A stretch of 64,000 nt of DNA from Neorhizobium sp. (GTDB taxonomy: Bacteria > Pseudomonadota > Alphaproteobacteria > Rhizobiales > Rhizobiaceae). A program made the position numbers and the translations under genes. Position 1 is the first letter of the stretch. Every line of letters starts with the position of its first letter. The stretch is from assembly GCA_028283725.1 (NCBI GenBank), contig JAPWKC010000004.1, positions 682,001 to 746,000 of the forward strand, read 5' to 3'. Positions 24,893-34,080 of this stretch are shown piece by piece. The notes beneath the pieces are model-generated. The model worked only from the letters and a program-made list of their open reading frames with translations. It did not search any database and was not told where the DNA came from.

Positions 24893-26143
24893 ATGCTGAT
24901 GCAGCGCATTTGCGAGCCGGATCGCGAGCAGGACATGGTAACGCGGCAGTTGTTGGCACAGGATCGGATACCACAGGGCAAGGTCGCCTCGGCTGCGAGC
25001 GGCCTCGACACGCTTACGCTCGAATTCGTCACCGATGCGACCATGATCGAGGCGGACTGGCGTGCGCTGGAGCAATACGACTGCAATTCCCTGCATCAGG
25101 GGTTCGACTGGTGCCAGGCCTTTGCGAGGGCGAACGGCCGGCCGCTCCGGGCGCTTAAAGGATCACGCGACGGGCGGACGATGATGATCCTGCCTCTCGT
25201 CATCGTCCGCGCGCGCGGCATTCGTCTGGCGCGGTTTCCCGGCGGCGGCTTCAACAATATCAATACCGGTCTTTTCGCCCCTGATATCGGCGGCACGGAT
25301 GCGGCGGCGAGCGCGATGTTCAAACGCCATCTGCGGCAGGCTCTTTCGGGCCATGCGGATCTTCTTCATCTCGACAAGGTTCCGCTGGCGTGGCGGGGGG
25401 CGCGCAGCCCGCTTGGCGGGCTTCAGCATATCGAAAGCCAGAACCACGCGTTCCAGTTGACGCTGCGCGACGGTTTCGACGAAACGCTCTCCCAGCTCAA
25501 TGCCAAGAGCCGCAAGCGCAAGCACCGCATCCAGACCCGAAGGCTTGCCGAGATCGGCGGGTTCGAACATGTGATCGCCAAAACGCCTGCGGAAGGCCAT
25601 GCCCTTCTCGACCTTTTCTTCCGGCAGAAAGGCCAGCGGCTGGAGGCTTTTGGCCTGCCCGACGTGTTTGCGCCTGACAGCGTGCGTGATTTCCTGCACC
25701 GGCTCGTCGATGTGCCGGCGCAGGGCACCGACCAGCCGCTTTTGCTCCATGCGATCCGGCTGAACGGCGAGCATGCGGGACACGTGCCGGCCATCGCCTC
25801 TCTGTCACGCAAGGGCGATCACGTCATCTGCCAGTTTTCCTCGATCGACGACACCGTCTGCCCGGAGGCGAGCCCCGGCGAACTTCTGTTCTGGCTGATG
25901 ATCGAGGAAGCCTGCCGCACGAAGGCTGCGATCTTCGATTTCGGCATCGGCGATCAGGCTTACAAGCGCAGCTGGTGCACGCAGGAAACCGTGCAATATG
26001 ATTTCGTCCTGCCGATTTCGGCGCTCGGACGCGTGATGGTGCCGGCAACGCTTGCGGTGACGAAGGCGAAGGCCGCCATCAAGCGTCACCCGGCCGTCTA
26101 CAAGACTGTTCAGAAATGGCGCTCGCGGCGTCAGGCAAAATAG
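24893..26143 (+). CDS. GNAT/FemAB-like acyltransferase (BioF2/CelD type)
   Basis: A 416-residue protein of the BioF2-like acetyltransferase group often found in polysaccharide clusters. The N-terminal 180 residues match the family start (LTLEFVTDATMIEADWRALEQ, HQGFDWCQAF). The C-terminal GNAT-like half contains LNAKSRKRKHRIQTRRL and FDFGIGDQAYKRSWC. It probably acylates a sugar or a precursor of the nearby polymer in the cytosol. Start at 24893 follows AAGGAGACGG. It is convergent with the co-polymerase gene and its role is inferred from context. Confidence 0.82.
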   Translation: MLMQRICEPDREQDMVTRQLLAQDRIPQGKVASAASGLDTLTLEFVTDATMIEADWRALEQYDCNSLHQGFDWCQAFARANGRPLRALKGSRDGRTMMILPLVIVRARGIRLARFPGGGFNNINTGLFAPDIGGTDAAASAMFKRHLRQALSGHADLLHLDKVPLAWRGARSPLGGLQHIESQNHAFQLTLRDGFDETLSQLNAKSRKRKHRIQTRRLAEIGGFEHVIAKTPAEGHALLDLFFRQKGQRLEAFGLPDVFAPDSVRDFLHRLVDVPAQGTDQPLLLHAIRLNGEHAGHVPAIASLSRKGDHVICQFSSIDDTVCPEASPGELLFWLMIEEACRTKAAIFDFGIGDQAYKRSWCTQETVQYDFVLPISALGRVMVPATLAVTKAKAAIKRHPAVYKTVQKWRSRRQAK

Positions 26144-26206
26144 AACGGCGAAACAGCTCTTCAAGCGGGCCGCATCCTGCCGGCACGCAGATGCCCGAGA
26201 CGCGTT

Positions 26207-26236
26207 GCGATAGCGCAGCCACGGCCACGCTATCGC
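26207..26236. terminator. Inverted repeat between convergent polysaccharide genes
   Basis: GCGATAGCG (26207-26215) and CGCTATCGC (26228-26236), perfect 9-bp arms with a 12-base loop, between the acyltransferase and co-polymerase stops. No T-run on either side. Confidence 0.4.
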
Positions 26237-26247
26237 CAGGCTCAGGT

Positions 26248-28662
26248 TCAGGCGGCGCGCGAACGACCGTTGAGCGGCGTTCCGGCATCACCCGTTTCGG
26301 AAATGACGAGAATATTGGAATAGCCGGCGGCTTCGAAAGCGAGAATCTGGCTCGCCAGCTGTTCGTCGCTATAGCCGGGAGCAGACAGCACGATATCCGC
26401 ATCGGCATTGGGCGTCAGGCGCTTGAGGCCGGAAATCTCGGCGGCACCGCATTCGACGATCACAAGGTCATAGGCATCGACGAGCGCATCGAGGATCATC
26501 GTCAGCCGATCGATCCCGCGCATGGCAACGACCGGATCGGATGCACCCTGCGGAATGATATGGGCGTCGGACAACCGATCGCGATGAATGGCATCGCCGA
26601 AGGCAGCCTCGCCGCAGAGAAGATCGGTGATCCCCGGCAGCCGTGCATCCTCCGACATCAGCCGGCTCGGGCACGCCGTCCCCGTAAGATCAACGAGAAC
26701 GACCGAGCGGCCTTCCTCGGAAACAGTGCGGGCCAGCATGACGGTCGCCGTGGAGCCTTCGTCGCCGGCCGGCGATACGGCAACGGCGAGCGGCACTGCG
26801 CGGCGATGGAGATATTGCGCGACCGAGGCGACGGAGAACGTCTCCTCGTCATTGGCATGGTGGTTGGCATCATCGTTGGCCGGCGCATCGCTTGCGGGCG
26901 GAGCGGCTTTGGCGATGAAGACCGGCGTTACCTCGACATCTGCCACTGCCGGCGCGTCGTCGGATAGCGGCATGGCGACAGCCGTCGGCATTTCGCCAAG
27001 ATCGTTGGTCGACGAGACGGCAGCCATGCGGCGGAAGCGCCCGGCTTGCGCCTGCATGCGATGAACCGGCTGCGGCGCTGCGTCACCTCCATGTTCCGCA
27101 TCCGCCCTGGCAGTCGACGGAGCCTTGTCTTCGGCTGCGATTTCCGGAGCGACGACCGGCGCGGGCACAGGCAGAGCTGCGGGCAAGGGCTGAACGTCTG
27201 GCGGGACGATGACGGCTGTGGCCGGCTCGCCCGGAGAGTCGTCTTCGCCGTCACGACGACGGCCAACAGGGCGCATGGCGCGCCCGCTGAACAGCTCGCC
27301 GGCGACGATCGAAAGGCTATAGAGGAGGAAGGTCGCCAGGGTGACGACGATGACGATCGGCACGACCTTCGGGAAGAACGGTTCGGATGGCTCGACCGCG
27401 TTGGAGACGATCCGGGCATCGGCCGGGCTCGAATTGCCGTCAAGCCTGGAGGTCGCCTCGCGATAGCGCGCCAGATAGGTTTCCAGCAGCTGGCGCTGGG
27501 CGGCGGCCTCGCGCTCCAGAGAGCGCAGACCGACTTCATCCTCGCCGGCCTTGGCGGCATCGGCCTTCAGGCCGTTCATCTGCTGGGTCAGCTGGCGCTC
27601 GCGCAACCGTGCCATTTCCGCATCATTGTCGAGACTGCCGAGGATCTTCTTCGTCTCGCTGTCGATCTGAGCGCGGATCGCCGACAGCTGGGCGCGCAGC
27701 CCGCGCAGGCGCGGGTGGTTGTCCATCAGCGCGGTCGAGAGATCGTTGATCTGAGCCTGGAGATTGGCCTCGGTTTCCTTCAGCCGCTGGATGACCTGGG
27801 AGCCGACCACATCTGCAAGCGTGTCCAGCGAGCGCCCTGCCCGCAAGGCGGCGCGGACATTTTCGACGCGGGCTTCGGCATTGGCGCGGTCGATACGGGC
27901 GCGGGCGATATCGCCGGTGATGTCATTCAACTGCCGCGATGGAAGGCTGGCATTGTCGCCGGACTGGAAGAGACCGTTCTTCGCGCGGTAATCGGCGATC
28001 TTGCTTTCGGCGTCCCTGACCTTCTGGGTCAGGCTGGCAATCTCCGGTTCCAGCCATTTGGCCGTGTCCTGATGATTGTCCAGCTTGGCGCCGCTCTGGA
28101 TCTGCAGATAGATCTGCGCCATCTTGTTCGGCACATCGGCAGACAGTTTGGGATCGTGCGAGGAAAACTCGATCGCGATGACGCGGGAGTTTTCCACCGG
28201 AAAGACGTTGAGCTTGCTGCGGAATTCCTGAATGACGCGATCTTCGGGATCGAGCTTCATCGGGTCCTGGCGAAGGCCGAGAAGCACCAGCGGATCGGGC
28301 AGCATGGATTGCGCCGCCGGATCGAATTCCTTGCGCTCCTGCAGCTTGAACTCGCGCGCGACACGCTTGATCAGATCGGTCGACTGGAGAATCTGCGCCT
28401 GGCTGGTGACGTTCAGCGGATCGAGGATCGGATCGTTTCCAGATGGCGGAGCGTCGCCGCCGTTGAGGTTTTGCGAGCGCGCCTCGATCAGCAGCCTCGC
28501 CTCCCCCTTGTAGCTCGGCTTGATCAGCGTCGCTCCGACGAAAGACAGTGCCGCTGCCGCGACGGTGGCTGCCAGAATGCGCTTGCGGCGCTTCCATACG
28601 GCAGAGAAGACCTGCTTCAGGTCGATATCCACATCCTGATGGCCGCCGCCCAAGCTCGACAT
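26248..28662 (-). CDS. Polysaccharide co-polymerase (Wzz plus degenerate Wzc-type kinase domain)
   Basis: An 804-residue inner-membrane protein. It begins with a Wzz domain (DVDIDLKQVFSAVWKRRKRILAA, first membrane segment about 28-50), followed by a long periplasmic coiled-coil region. The second membrane segment lies near 430-455 after the proline-rich EPFFPKVVP. A Pro/Ala-rich linker leads to a C-terminal P-loop-like domain from about 610. The Walker A region reads PAGDEGSTAT, lacking the GKS/T lysine, and there is no C-terminal tyrosine cluster. It should set chain length and bridge to the exporter at 28883. Divergent from that gene and convergent with the acyltransferase. Confidence 0.9.
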   Translation of the reverse strand: MSSLGGGHQDVDIDLKQVFSAVWKRRKRILAATVAAAALSFVGATLIKPSYKGEARLLIEARSQNLNGGDAPPSGNDPILDPLNVTSQAQILQSTDLIKRVAREFKLQERKEFDPAAQSMLPDPLVLLGLRQDPMKLDPEDRVIQEFRSKLNVFPVENSRVIAIEFSSHDPKLSADVPNKMAQIYLQIQSGAKLDNHQDTAKWLEPEIASLTQKVRDAESKIADYRAKNGLFQSGDNASLPSRQLNDITGDIARARIDRANAEARVENVRAALRAGRSLDTLADVVGSQVIQRLKETEANLQAQINDLSTALMDNHPRLRGLRAQLSAIRAQIDSETKKILGSLDNDAEMARLRERQLTQQMNGLKADAAKAGEDEVGLRSLEREAAAQRQLLETYLARYREATSRLDGNSSPADARIVSNAVEPSEPFFPKVVPIVIVVTLATFLLYSLSIVAGELFSGRAMRPVGRRRDGEDDSPGEPATAVIVPPDVQPLPAALPVPAPVVAPEIAAEDKAPSTARADAEHGGDAAPQPVHRMQAQAGRFRRMAAVSSTNDLGEMPTAVAMPLSDDAPAVADVEVTPVFIAKAAPPASDAPANDDANHHANDEETFSVASVAQYLHRRAVPLAVAVSPAGDEGSTATVMLARTVSEEGRSVVLVDLTGTACPSRLMSEDARLPGITDLLCGEAAFGDAIHRDRLSDAHIIPQGASDPVVAMRGIDRLTMILDALVDAYDLVIVECGAAEISGLKRLTPNADADIVLSAPGYSDEQLASQILAFEAAGYSNILVISETGDAGTPLNGRSRAA

Positions 28663-28736
28663 AGTTCACTCCGAGTGCTCGATTTTGTCGGATCGTAAAG
28701 GCTTATGGTAACGCTGCGGTTAATGCGGTGACGATC

Positions 28737-28785
28737 ATGTTCCAGCCGGCTCGATCGCCAAAACCGCATCTTGCGGCTGGAACAT
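28737..28785. promoter_or_regulatory. Perfect 12-bp inverted repeat in the divergent polysaccharide promoter region
   Basis: ATGTTCCAGCCG (28737-28748) and CGGCTGGAACAT (28774-28785) with a 25-base spacer. It lies 75 bases before the co-polymerase start and 98 before the exporter start. The two arms could be two operator half-sites on the same face of the DNA, controlling both directions. Confidence 0.6.
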
Positions 28786-28882
28786 AAGAATTTCATAAAA
28801 TACACTCGATCTTTACCGGCCATTAACCCTAACAGTTCGATAACGGCTCAACACACAACGACAGCCGGAGCCGTGTCGTCAG

Positions 28883-29461
28883 ATGCAACTCGCCCGCCTC
28901 AAACATGTTCTGGCGCTCGCCATTGCCGGCAGCTCGCTGATGATCGCCGGTTGCACGACGCAATCGTCGCCTGCACCGGAAAGCTTCAAGCAGGCGGCGC
29001 TGCAGCCTTACCGGCTGGATAGCGGCGACCGACTGCGCGTCAACGTCTTCGAACAGACGGCACTCAGCAATACATATACGGTCGACCAGGCCGGCTATAT
29101 CGCCTTTCCGCTGATCGGCCAGGTGGCGGCACGCGGCCAGACGCTGCCGGCGCTGGAAGGGGCGATCGCCGCACGGCTGAAGCGCGGTTATCTGCGCGAT
29201 CCCGACGTGACGATCGAAGTCGATCGCTATCGCCCGGTCTTCGTCATGGGCGAAGTCGGACGGCCGGGCCAGTATTCCTACGTTCCCGGCATGACGGCGC
29301 AGACGGCAGTGGCGATTGCCGGCGGCTTTACCTCGCGTGCGAGCCAGGCCGATGTGGACGTTACCCGCAAGATCAACGGCGAGGTCATCACCGGCCGAAC
29401 GACGGTCGTAACGCAGGTTCTGGCAGGCGATACGATCTACGTTCGCGAACGCCTGTTCTGA
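28883..29461 (+). CDS. Outer-membrane polysaccharide export lipoprotein (Wza/OPX family)
   Basis: A 192-residue OPX protein. It has a lipoprotein signal peptide ending SLMIAGC (lipid-modified Cys about residue 23). A Poly_export domain follows (YRLDSGDRLRVNVFEQ, YIAFPLIGQV) and then one SLBB domain (FVMGEVGRPGQYSYVPGMTAQTAVAIAGGF). It is shorter than Wza and lacks the C-terminal helix that forms the outer-membrane pore, like rhizobial ExoF and related exporters, so it may need another outer-membrane partner. Nine bases separate it from the glycosyltransferase gene. Confidence 0.92.
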   Translation: MQLARLKHVLALAIAGSSLMIAGCTTQSSPAPESFKQAALQPYRLDSGDRLRVNVFEQTALSNTYTVDQAGYIAFPLIGQVAARGQTLPALEGAIAARLKRGYLRDPDVTIEVDRYRPVFVMGEVGRPGQYSYVPGMTAQTAVAIAGGFTSRASQADVDVTRKINGEVITGRTTVVTQVLAGDTIYVRERLF

Positions 29462-29469
29462 TCTCGACC

Positions 29470-30654
29470 ATGTCGGACGGCCGTCCCCTTCGTATTCTGC
29501 ACTGCTTCAGATCGCCGGTCGGCGGTATCTTCCGGCATGTGCGCGATCTGGTGGAAGAACACCGCGCAGCCGGCCATGAGGTCGGCATCCTGTGCGACAG
29601 TTCGACAGGTGGCGAGCACGAAGACAGGCTTTTCGATGAAATCCGGCCGCAGCTTTCGCTCGGCCTGACACGGCTGCCGATGCGGCGGGCGATCTCGCCC
29701 GCGGATCTGGCGGCGCTCTATAGAAGCTACAAGCACATCAAGAGCTTGCAGCCGGACATTCTGCACGGTCACGGCGCCAAGGGTGGCGTGATCGCGCGGT
29801 TGATCGGCTCAGCCCTGCGGGTAAACAGGTATCGCGTAGCCCGCCTTTATTCGCCGCATGGCGGCAGTCTGCATTTCGACCGCTCGACGCTCTCGGGACA
29901 GGCCGTGCTGCGGCTCGAACGGTTCCAGGAACGGTTCACCGACAGCCTCGTCTTCGTGTGCAATTACGAGCAGCGCACCTATGAAGCCAAGATCGGCAGG
30001 CCGCAGACCAAATCACGCGTCGTCTATAACGGCATCAAGGATGCGGAATTCGAGCCGCTCCCGCCTGCAGCCGATGCGGTGGATTTTCTCTATATCGGCA
30101 TGCTGCGCGATCTGAAGGGTCCAGATGTTTTCATCGATGCCTTCGCACGCTCGGAACGCGCCATCGGCCGGCCGCTTGCCGGCCTCATCGTCGGCGACGG
30201 GCCCGACCGCGACAAATACGAGGGCATGCTGGCCGAACGCGGACTTTCCCGGCGGGTGCGGATGATGCCGGCCATGCCGGCGCGCAAGGCATTCGGCATG
30301 GCCAAATTCGTCGTCGTTCCTTCCCGCGCCGAGGCCATGCCCTATATCGTTCTGGAAGCGCTTGCCGCCGAAAAGCCGCTGATCGCCTCCCTGGTCGGCG
30401 GCATTCCGGAAGTGCTCGGAACCGACAGCGCGGCGCTGGCGCGGCCGGGAGACGCGGCCGATCTTTCGCGCATCATGACGGAAGCCGCGACGACGCCGGA
30501 CTGGCAGGACACCGTGATGCCGCGCCCGGAGGATTTTCGGGCGGTGTTTTCGGCCTCCGTGATGGCCCGTTCGATGCTGGAGCTCTATATGGACCTGCTG
30601 CCCGGACTGCGCACGGGGCAGACTGCGAATGACCGACAGCGCGCAGACGCCTGA
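29470..30654 (+). CDS. GT4-family glycosyltransferase
   Basis: A 394-residue GT-B glycosyltransferase. The acceptor-side N-terminus reads LRILHCFRSPVGGIFRHVRDLV. The nucleotide-sugar domain has FLYIGMLRDLKGPDVFIDAF and the EX7E motif EAMPYIVLE. It should add a sugar to the undecaprenol-linked repeat unit on the inner face of the inner membrane. Second gene of the plus-strand run; the phosphoglycosyl transferase starts 101 bases later. It is the only ordinary glycosyltransferase in the locus. Donor and linkage cannot be told. Confidence 0.9.
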   Translation: MSDGRPLRILHCFRSPVGGIFRHVRDLVEEHRAAGHEVGILCDSSTGGEHEDRLFDEIRPQLSLGLTRLPMRRAISPADLAALYRSYKHIKSLQPDILHGHGAKGGVIARLIGSALRVNRYRVARLYSPHGGSLHFDRSTLSGQAVLRLERFQERFTDSLVFVCNYEQRTYEAKIGRPQTKSRVVYNGIKDAEFEPLPPAADAVDFLYIGMLRDLKGPDVFIDAFARSERAIGRPLAGLIVGDGPDRDKYEGMLAERGLSRRVRMMPAMPARKAFGMAKFVVVPSRAEAMPYIVLEALAAEKPLIASLVGGIPEVLGTDSAALARPGDAADLSRIMTEAATTPDWQDTVMPRPEDFRAVFSASVMARSMLELYMDLLPGLRTGQTANDRQRADA

Positions 30655-30755
30655 TCCCCCACACAGATCATGCTTCAATGTTCCTTAGCATCTTCAGGGT
30701 ATCGTCACCGCGATGCCCTCCCTTCCCTATGAGACGGACGCCAAGGTAGCCAGGC

Positions 30756-32303
30756 ATGAACCAGCGCAGGAAGCCCGAAGAGTTCGACGTGGAAGAACTG
30801 CGCCGCAAGGTCGCGGAGATCCGCGCGCGCGACAATGACGACGAGGCGCTCGCGACCCTCAACCCGCTCGCCCGGCAGATCGCCGAGCAGTATCGCGACA
30901 CCAACTATTCGCCGTCGATGCTGATCGGGACGTTTCGTATCCTCGAATATTGCGCGCTTTTGGCCATCGGTATCATCGCAACCCTGTTTCTGACGGCTCC
31001 GGCGGATGGCGACATGCTGGCGCGGCTGGCGATCATAGCCATCGGCATGGGGCTTGCCGTTCTTCTGATGCAGCTCGCCGACACTTACCAGATCCCCTCG
31101 CTGCGCGCTGCGACGCGGACTGCGAGGCGTGTCGTCGGCAGCTATGCGATCGCCTTTGGGTTGACGGCCGGCGCGATTGAAGTTCTCGAAGGCGGCAGCC
31201 ACTCGTTTCTGGCGATGATGGCGTGGTTCCTGTGCGGTGCCCTCTATCTCTTCGTCGAACGCTGGTTTACCGGCTATGCGATCCGCAACTGGGCGCGCAA
31301 CGGCGTGATGGAACGGCGCGCCGTCATCGTCGGCGGTGGCGAGCCGGCAAAGCAGTTCGTCCGTGAACTGGAGCGCCAGCCCGACAACGATATCCGCATC
31401 TGCGGGATTTTCGACGACCGCGGCAGCGACCGCTCGCCGACCGTCGTCGCCGGCTATCCGAAACTCGGTACCTTTGCCGAACTCGTCGAATTCGCCCGTC
31501 TGGCCCGGATCGACATGCTGATCATCGCGCTGCCGGCAAGCGCCGAACAGCGTATCCTGCAGCTGATGCGCAAGCTCTGGGTTCTGCCGGTCGATATTCG
31601 GCTGGCGGCGCATGCGAGCCGGCTTCGGTTCCGGCCGCGCTCCTATTCGCATGTCGGCACGGTGCCGATGTTCGACCTCTTCGACAAGCCGATCCGCGAC
31701 TGGGATTCGGTTGCCAAGCGGCTGTTCGACATCTTCTTTGCGCTCGGCTCGATCCTTGCGCTTTGGCCGTTCATGCTGGCGGCTGCGGCTGCGGTGAAAT
31801 TCACCTCGCAGGGGCCCATCCTCTTCAAGCAGAAGCGCCACGGCTTCAACAACGAGATCATCGAGGTCTTGAAGTTCCGCTCGATGTTCACGAACATGAG
31901 CGACCAGAGCGCCATCAAGGCCGTCACCAAGGGCGACCCGCGCGTCACCCCCGTCGGCCGCTTCCTGCGCAAGTCCTCGATCGACGAATTGCCGCAATTG
32001 TTCAACGTCCTGCGCGGTGAGCTGTCGCTCGTCGGTCCGCGGCCGCATGCGATCAGCGCACAGACGGGCGAGCGTAAATATGTGGATGTGGTCGACGGCT
32101 ATTTCGCCCGCCACCGCGTCAAGCCGGGCGTGACCGGCTGGGCGCAGATCAACGGTCTTCGCGGCGAACTCGACAGCGACGACAAGATCCGCGCACGCAC
32201 CCGCTACGATCTCGACTATATCGAGAACTGGTCGCTGCTATTCGACCTGAAGATCCTGTTCCTGACGCCGATCCGGCTTCTCAATACGGATAATGCCTAT
32301 TGA
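30756..32303 (+). CDS. Undecaprenyl-phosphate sugar phosphotransferase (WbaP/WcaJ/ExoY type)
   Basis: A 515-residue polytopic initiating enzyme with membrane segments in the first 170 residues, a central nucleotide-binding-like domain (RRAVIVGGGEPAKQFVREL), and the C-terminal bacterial sugar transferase domain. The latter shows GPILFKQKRHGFNN, LKFRSM, SSIDELPQLFNVLRGELSLVGPRPHA and VKPGVTGWAQINGLRG. It transfers the first sugar phosphate onto undecaprenyl phosphate. Its stop overlaps the TTG start of the polymerase gene by three bases. Confidence 0.94.
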   Translation: MNQRRKPEEFDVEELRRKVAEIRARDNDDEALATLNPLARQIAEQYRDTNYSPSMLIGTFRILEYCALLAIGIIATLFLTAPADGDMLARLAIIAIGMGLAVLLMQLADTYQIPSLRAATRTARRVVGSYAIAFGLTAGAIEVLEGGSHSFLAMMAWFLCGALYLFVERWFTGYAIRNWARNGVMERRAVIVGGGEPAKQFVRELERQPDNDIRICGIFDDRGSDRSPTVVAGYPKLGTFAELVEFARLARIDMLIIALPASAEQRILQLMRKLWVLPVDIRLAAHASRLRFRPRSYSHVGTVPMFDLFDKPIRDWDSVAKRLFDIFFALGSILALWPFMLAAAAAVKFTSQGPILFKQKRHGFNNEIIEVLKFRSMFTNMSDQSAIKAVTKGDPRVTPVGRFLRKSSIDELPQLFNVLRGELSLVGPRPHAISAQTGERKYVDVVDGYFARHRVKPGVTGWAQINGLRGELDSDDKIRARTRYDLDYIENWSLLFDLKILFLTPIRLLNTDNAY

Positions 32304-33571
32304 GCGCGCTTGCCGACCATGATGATCTGAAGGCGGCGCCGTTCAATCGCGGGCTCGCGGGCCTGCGGTTTCTGGCGACCACCCTGTTCGGCTTCGGCGT
32401 ATTTCTCTCCGGTTTCGTGATCTCCGAACCGGCGCCCTACGAACTGATGATGGTGATCCAGATCGCGCTCTGGTTCACGCTCGGACTGAAGATCTCGCGG
32501 ACCGTCGCGCTGCTGATGATCCTGCTTCTCGTCTTCAACGTCAGCGGCATGTTCTCCATGCTGGTCATGGACGACACGAGCGGTGCGCCGATCTACTACG
32601 CGGTGTCGACCTTTCTGGCGCTGAGCGCCGTCTTCTACGCCGCCGTGATCGAGGAGGATTACCGGCGGCTGACGCTGATGTTCCGCGTCTGGGTGGCGGC
32701 GGCGATCATCACCGCGATCCTCGGCATACTGGGCTATTTCAGCGCCTTTCCGGGCGCACACATGTTTACCCGCTACGACCGGGCCATGGGCGCATTCCAG
32801 GATCCGAACGTCTTCGGGCCCTATCTCGTGGCGCCGCTCCTCTACCTTCTCTACCGGCTTTTGACCGGCCCGGCGATCCGCGCGCCGCTCCTGTCGCTCG
32901 GCATCCTGATCCTGGCCTTCGGCATCTTTCTGTCCTTCTCGCGCGCCGCATGGGGTCTGCTCGTCTTCGGCTGCCTTGCCATGGTCGTGGTCATGGTGCT
33001 CAACGAGCGCAGCACGGCGTTCCGTCTGAAGATTATGCTGCTTGCCGTCGGCGCCGGCCTCTGCTGCGTTTTGGCACTCGGCATCGCCTTGCAGTTTCCA
33101 AAAATCTCGGATCTGTTCTTCAACCGCGCCAAGCTGGTCCAATCCTATGACGGTGCGCGGCTCGGGCGTTTCGAGCGCCACAAGATCGGTTTCCTGATGG
33201 CGATGGAGAGGCCGCTCGGCCTTGGACCCCTCGTGTTCGGCAAGATCTACACCGAAGACGAACACAACATCTGGCTGAAATGCCTGACGACCTACGGCTG
33301 GGCAGGCTTTGCCACCTATCTGGTGATGCTGTGGACGTCGCTCTGGCTCGGCTTCCGCTACATGCTGCGCGAACGGCCGTGGCAGCCCTTCCTGATCATC
33401 TCCTGGGTGCTGATCTTCGGCCATGCCCTGATCGGCAATGTCATCGACACCGATCACTGGCGGCATTTCTATATTTTGCTCGGCGTTCTCTGGGGCTGTT
33501 TTGCGCTGGAGCACCGGCACCAGCGGCAGATGAAGGCCTCCACAGAGGCCGTCTCCCCGGCGGCCGCCTGA
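32300..33571 (+). CDS. Wzy/WaaL-type polysaccharide polymerase
   Basis: A 423-residue inner-membrane protein with roughly ten to twelve hydrophobic segments and an O-antigen ligase/polymerase motif region (SRAAWGLLVFGCLAMVVVMVL, later EDEHNIWLKCLTTYGWAG). It should polymerise repeat units in the periplasm. The start is a TTG at 32300 that overlaps the preceding stop, giving translational coupling; no better start is seen. Last gene of the locus. WaaL-type ligation cannot be fully excluded, but the gene set favours polymerase. Confidence 0.85.
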   Translation: MSALADHDDLKAAPFNRGLAGLRFLATTLFGFGVFLSGFVISEPAPYELMMVIQIALWFTLGLKISRTVALLMILLLVFNVSGMFSMLVMDDTSGAPIYYAVSTFLALSAVFYAAVIEEDYRRLTLMFRVWVAAAIITAILGILGYFSAFPGAHMFTRYDRAMGAFQDPNVFGPYLVAPLLYLLYRLLTGPAIRAPLLSLGILILAFGIFLSFSRAAWGLLVFGCLAMVVVMVLNERSTAFRLKIMLLAVGAGLCCVLALGIALQFPKISDLFFNRAKLVQSYDGARLGRFERHKIGFLMAMERPLGLGPLVFGKIYTEDEHNIWLKCLTTYGWAGFATYLVMLWTSLWLGFRYMLRERPWQPFLIISWVLIFGHALIGNVIDTDHWRHFYILLGVLWGCFALEHRHQRQMKASTEAVSPAAA

Positions 33572-33653
33572 CGCGCCCTCGCCCGCCGATCAATCAGGTT
33601 TCGGCAACCGCGCGGGCGCTTGACTTCGCAGCGTCGCACGCCACATTTTCCCG

Positions 33654-33947
33654 ATGATCACGACCTCACAACTGCGCGCCGGCCGCGCCCTTGCCGGCCT
33701 TTCCATCAAAGACCTTGCCGCCGCAACCGGCGTCAGCGAACCCGATATCGAGGCCGCGGAAGTCTCGCGCCCTCACGCGGATCCGGACATGATTGCACGG
33801 CTGAAGACCGCGCTCGAAAGCAAGGGCATCGTCTTCATCGCCGCCGGTGAAGGCGATACTGCCGCAGGCCCCGGCGTGCGGCAGAGGTCGGCCAGCCATG
33901 ACGAAGGCATCCGGCCGCAGGATCTCAACTCCACCAACGACGACTGA
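33654..33947 (+). CDS. Small XRE-like helix-turn-helix protein
   Basis: A 97-residue protein whose first 70 residues look like a Cro/C1 helix-turn-helix (QLRAGRALAGLSIKDLAAATGVSEPDIEAAE), followed by a short tail with no known domain. The domain ends with ALESKGIVFIAAGEG, a form common in small rhizobial XRE proteins. It begins 83 bases after the polymerase gene and might regulate the polysaccharide locus, but that is only suggested by position. Confidence 0.8.
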   Translation: MITTSQLRAGRALAGLSIKDLAAATGVSEPDIEAAEVSRPHADPDMIARLKTALESKGIVFIAAGEGDTAAGPGVRQRSASHDEGIRPQDLNSTNDD

Positions 33948-34080
33948 ATGCGCGGCCGGCAGGCCCGGCATTCTCACCAATGCCGCTATCCTCTTCAAAC
34001 CGTTCAAAAAAGTTGATGCGCGCGGGAACAAAACCGGCATTGGCGCATTTCCCCGGCGCAATTCAACAGCGGGGGTATTC

